Assembly (NCBI GenBank): GCA_021821195.1
Contig: JAKACT010000006.1
Coordinates: 95,039-159,038, forward strand
Source: Pseudomonadota bacterium
GTDB lineage: Bacteria; Pseudomonadota; Gammaproteobacteria; Xanthomonadales; Xanthomonadaceae
Reading direction: 5' to 3'
DNA length: 64,000 nt
Part shown: one piece after another, positions 61,510 to 64,000 of the stretch
How positions within the stretch are numbered: the first letter of the stretch is position 1
Layout: each line of letters starts with the position of its first letter
The notes under the pieces: model-generated
The model's input: only the letters and a program-made list of their open reading frames with translations
The model's database searches: none
Told to the model about the DNA's origin: nothing
Position numbers and translations under genes: made by a program

Positions 61510-61627
61510 GGCGCGGCTCGTACGGGGGGCTCGCGATTCTAGCCCTTGCCGATGACGCCGCTCCTGTGCCATCGGCTTGGCCTGCCGCTGTCAACCGGAC
61601 CCGCGCTGGTGCGTTACCGACCTCGCC

Positions 61628-61987
61628 TCAGAAGCCGCCAAACGCCAGCCATGCGGCCAGCGCCAGCAATCCCAGCACGATCATCACCCAGCGCAGGCTG
61701 CCGGGCATCTCGCCCATTTCCACGGTGGGCGGGCGCTTATGCGCACGCAACGCCTGCAGTGCGCCTTGCGCCTGCGTCTGCAACCCATGCCGATCCGCAA
61801 CACCCTGCGCAGTGCGCTGCAACTTTTCCCGGATCGCGGGATCGCGACTCGCGGCTTGCGCTTCGACGTACTGCACTGCCTCGCGCAGCGATCCAACGCC
61901 GGCCTCGCGCACCAGCTTCACCGCGGCGATCTTGTCGCCCCGCGCCAGCGCCTGCATGACCTGCGCCGCCAGAAGTTCGTTCGCCAT
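61628..61987 (-). CDS. Membrane-anchored L7/L12 C-terminal-like protein
   Basis: 119 aa. Residues 1-45 (ELLAAQVMQALARGDKIAAV, KLVREAGVGSLREAVQYVEA) resemble the ribosomal L7/L12 C-terminal fold (G-x-KI-x-x-IK-x-vRe...gLkEAk). A middle charged helix follows (REKLQRTAQGVADRHGLQTQ) and a C-terminal membrane helix (RWVMIVLGLLALAAWLAFGG). Not a ribosomal protein; such domains also occur in membrane proteins of unknown function. Borders the Rhs remnant. Confidence 0.7.
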   Translation of the reverse strand: MANELLAAQVMQALARGDKIAAVKLVREAGVGSLREAVQYVEAQAASRDPAIREKLQRTAQGVADRHGLQTQAQGALQALRAHKRPPTVEMGEMPGSLRWVMIVLGLLALAAWLAFGGF

Positions 61988-62037
61988 CGCTGCTCCCCGC
62001 GTCGATGACCGGAGCATACGACGCACTCACAACGTCC

Positions 62038-62600
62038 GGGCGCGCAAGGTGATCCCCGTGCACGAAGTACAGCTGGCCATTGCGTACCAGCCCCACCAGT
62101 TCGCCGCCCAGCCACAGGTAGCTGCTCCACTGGCCGTTGGTGTGCTCCGCCAACAGCTGCGCCTGGCCGCCGTAGGTGTAGCGGCTGGTGCCGCTTGGCC
62201 CGCTCTTGGCCACCCGCTGGTCCAGCGCATTGGTGGTGAACGCAAGGGTGCCCGCCGGATAGCCCACGTCGCCCACCGCCACGCTGGCGTAGGTGCTGGG
62301 CGCATTGCGGCTGATGCTGGCCGTGGAGTTGAAGGCGTCGTAGCCATAGGTCGCGGTGGAACCACCCCATGTTTGGGCCTGGCGGTTGCCGCGACCGTCG
62401 TAGCCATAGGCGATCTGGTCGTCCAGGACGCGGTTGCTGGTGCCGGCAACCTGGTGGATGACGGCGTTGAGGCTACCCGCCGCAGTCACCCAGTCGAGCC
62501 GGGTGAGGTTGTGGTTGGCATCGTACTGCAGCGTCTGGTTGGCATTGGTGGCGCCACGCCGTTGGTGATCGTGGTGATGCGGTCGGGGGTGAAGTCGGAG
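62038..62600 (-). pseudogene. Rhs core remnant, frameshifted and tipless
   Basis: Minus-strand homology to the Rhs core starts about 62600 (DRITTITNG in one frame), shifts frame near 62556, where one base is missing between NGV and GATNANQTLQYD, and runs on as YDANHNLTRLDWVTAAGSLN...VHGDHLARPDVV. Homology stops at about 62038, exactly where the intact copy continues with its [19 protein letters not shown] core end. No start codon and no tip domain remain. 351 bp of it (62047-62397) matches the upstream Rhs gene at all but two bases. Confidence 0.85.
62047..62397. repeat. 351-bp direct repeat, copy A (Rhs core)
   Basis: Matches 63650-64000 at an offset of 1603 bp with only two substitutions seen by eye (CTGGGC versus GTGGGC near 62296, GCGACCG versus GCGCCCG near 62394). 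Repeat probably continues past the right edge for the other copy. Confidence 0.92.
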
Positions 62601-62623
62601 GGTTTAATTCCCTCCGTCCCGAT

Positions 62624-62959
62624 TTATCGATTTATCGGACTGATCTTCTGTGTCAAAAGAGCTGACACTTCAAAAACAAGATACACAACCCCAAGCATTG
62701 CGAGATAAATCCATCCGCTTGCAACACCAGGTCCGCAGTAGCTCTCAGTCAGACACTTAAAAATTCGTGTCGTGATTTGCGCATCACCCCAGAGCGCTAT
62801 CGCTGCTATCAAGACCAGGAAAACAATCAGCAGCCTTGACCTCTTGAACGCAAGCGCTCGCCTCATCACTTGCCAGACTCGAAGTGGTATCAAACCAATC
62901 GAGGCAAGGCCTACGAAGCCAAGCGCATGAAAGAGCAGGAAACCAAGTGATTCGCTCAC
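62624..62959 (-). CDS. Candidate membrane immunity protein of the Rhs toxin
   Basis: 111 aa from a GTG at 62959 that overlaps the Rhs stop (GTGA), so it is coupled to the toxin. Three membrane helices: residues ~4-27 ([20 protein letters not shown]), 42-58 ([16 protein letters not shown]) and 80-101. Two cysteines sit in the second loop ([12 protein letters not shown]). Low GC compared with the flanking core DNA, as expected for exchanged toxin-immunity modules. No named family recognised; the role is inferred from position, coupling and topology. Confidence 0.75.
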   Translation of the reverse strand: MSESLGFLLFHALGFVGLASIGLIPLRVWQVMRRALAFKRSRLLIVFLVLIAAIALWGDAQITTRIFKCLTESYCGPGVASGWIYLAMLGVVYLVFEVSALLTQKISPINR

Positions 62960-64000
62960 GGGCCTCTTTCCACTTGGCGCTTCAGATTCCCTGGCAACCA
63001 TGTCCCGGCCTCTACATATGGGAATGATGGCTCACCACTTAATGCCGACGAACTCCGAAGTGCGCAGGCACCTCCCCACGCAGATGGAAGCTCGAAGGCT
63101 TTATTGATGATGCTTTCTTCTTCTTTTTGAGAAGTATTCTTGCAAGTCGACTCGACTTTTTGCCCCTTATGGTGTTCTTTGAATTTCGCAATGCTTGCAG
63201 CATCGCCTGTCACGATGCCGCCACTGCCACCACCGTTGGCAGCACCATACGATCCCGCTGGATCATAAAGGGCTGGACCACCAGAACCGTCACCTCGTGT
63301 CGTGAAAACTGCGGAGTGATCTCGAACACCGCTGCCTGTGACTGTTGTCAGCAAACAAGTCTGTAGACCGAGCGCATCCACTGCATTAACCGGATTCCCC
63401 CTGACATAGGCATAAGTGTTGACCCCACCGGCCAGCCCGATTGGATCGGGCTGGGTGTACTTGCCGATGCGGCTGTCATAGTAGCGAAAGCCGTTGTACC
63501 AGAGACCGGTCTCGGCATCGAAGTACTGGCCCGGGAAGCCGAGGTTGAGCCCACCGATGGTGTTCAAGGTAACCCGGCGATCCTGGGCGTAGTTGCGGGC
63601 ACGCCAGACCACGGCCTTGGCTGCCGTGGTCACGATCTCCGGGCGGCCCAGGTGATCCCCGTGCACGAAGTACAGCTGGCCATTGCGTACCAGCCCCACC
63701 AGTTCGCCGCCCAGCCACAGGTAGCTGCTCCACTGGCCGTTGGTGTGCTCCGCCAACAGCTGCGCCTGGCCGCCGTAGGTGTAGCGGCTGGTGCCGCTTG
63801 GCCCGCTCTTGGCCACCCGCTGGTCCAGCGCATTGGTGGTGAACGCAAGGGTGCCCGCCGGATAGCCCACGTCGCCCACCGCCACGCTGGCGTAGGTGGT
63901 GGGCGCATTGCGGCTGATGCTGGCCGTGGAGTTGAAGGCGTCGTAGCCATAGGTCGCGGTGGAACCACCCCATGTTTGGGCCTGGCGGTTGCCGCGCCCG
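62956..64000 (-). CDS. Rhs-repeat protein C-terminus with toxin tip (5' part beyond window)
   Basis: 347 codons visible; the frame is open to the right edge. YD-type repeats ([55 protein letters not shown]) lead to the core-ending motif [20 protein letters not shown], then [20 protein letters not shown] and NAVDALGL at about 63363. The last ~135 residues are the variable tip: [27 protein letters not shown], a Lys-rich stretch and [13 protein letters not shown]. The His...Cys order could fit a circularly permuted NlpC/P60-like cysteine hydrolase. The tip has lower GC than the core. Confidence 0.9.
   Translation of the reverse strand, partial: GRGNRQAQTWGGSTATYGYDAFNSTASISRNAPTTYASVAVGDVGYPAGTLAFTTNALDQRVAKSGPSGTSRYTYGGQAQLLAEHTNGQWSSYLWLGGELVGLVRNGQLYFVHGDHLGRPEIVTTAAKAVVWRARNYAQDRRVTLNTIGGLNLGFPGQYFDAETGLWYNGFRYYDSRIGKYTQPDPIGLAGGVNTYAYVRGNPVNAVDALGLQTCLLTTVTGSGVRDHSAVFTTRGDGSGGPALYDPAGSYGAANGGGSGGIVTGDAASIAKFKEHHKGQKVESTCKNTSQKEEESIINKAFELPSAWGGACALRSSSALSGEPSFPYVEAGTWLPGNLKRQVERGP
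63650..64000. repeat. 351-bp direct repeat, copy B (Rhs core)
   Basis: Within the intact Rhs gene; partner of 62047-62397. Truncated by the window edge, so total repeat length is unknown. Confidence 0.92.

Noticed and set aside
61737..62489. A 250-codon frame running from the Rhs remnant into the L7/L12-like gene
   Set aside because: Only the part above about 62038 is Rhs-like; the rest overlaps the L7/L12-like gene in another frame and has no homology, and its start is inside the broken core.

Overview
The window is GC-rich chromosomal DNA from a gammaproteobacterium that looks like a member of the Lysobacterales/Xanthomonadaceae (Lysobacter, Luteimonas, Thermomonas or a relative). The evidence is the YebC N-terminus ([13 protein letters not shown]), the MRMDK start of ClpB, the complete atpIBEFHAGDC operon, aceF followed by an lpdA that carries its own lipoyl domain, and the rluD/bamD divergent pair. 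The organism is inferred from gene content and protein style; no 16S gene is present. I saw no tRNA, rRNA, CRISPR array or intact insertion sequence.

Layout. 1-5.1 kb: kup (cut by the left edge), ruvA, ruvC, yebC and a metallophosphatase. 5.1-10.5 kb: acetyltransferase, aspS, fmdB-type zinc ribbon, a lipoprotein and an ABC-F ATPase. 10.7-15 kb: a TonB-dependent receptor and a Kef/YbaL antiporter. 15-26 kb: clpB with a sigma-32-like promoter, M20 peptidase, GIY-YIG protein, DUF4166-pgeF-rluD, bamD, nadE, ppa, an ion-channel protein and a DUF4136 lipoprotein. 26.5-34 kb: the ATP synthase operon on the minus strand, with REP-like palindromes in three of its gaps and a sigma-70 promoter at 33.94 kb. 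34-41 kb: a Fur-box-controlled DUF2061 protein, lpdA and aceF, an EamA transporter, yajQ, rsuA and rsmC.

41.2-49.3 kb is regulatory. An ECF sigma factor with a membrane partner faces a small membrane protein. Both directions carry the same promoter pattern, GCAACC-N14-CGTATC, and a third exact copy precedes a serine hydrolase 7 kb away. Between them lies a second sigma factor of the ECF42 type (long C-terminal extension) in an operon with two VOC proteins and a DGPF/YCII protein. A TGTCGA-N17-CGTCG promoter candidate precedes that operon, and a second DGPF gene is divergent from it.

49-61.6 kb: a lipoprotein methyltransferase-like protein, an MFS transporter, a LytS/LytTR two-component pair, acpH, a small basic protein, a second serine hydrolase, a SpoU methyltransferase and an RND efflux pair. 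61.6-64 kb: a membrane protein with an L7/L12-like fold, then an Rhs locus running off the right edge. This holds an Rhs core with a low-GC toxin tip, a three-helix membrane immunity candidate, and a frameshifted Rhs core remnant almost identical to the upstream core. The Rhs module and the ECF promoter set are the most interesting parts of the window.
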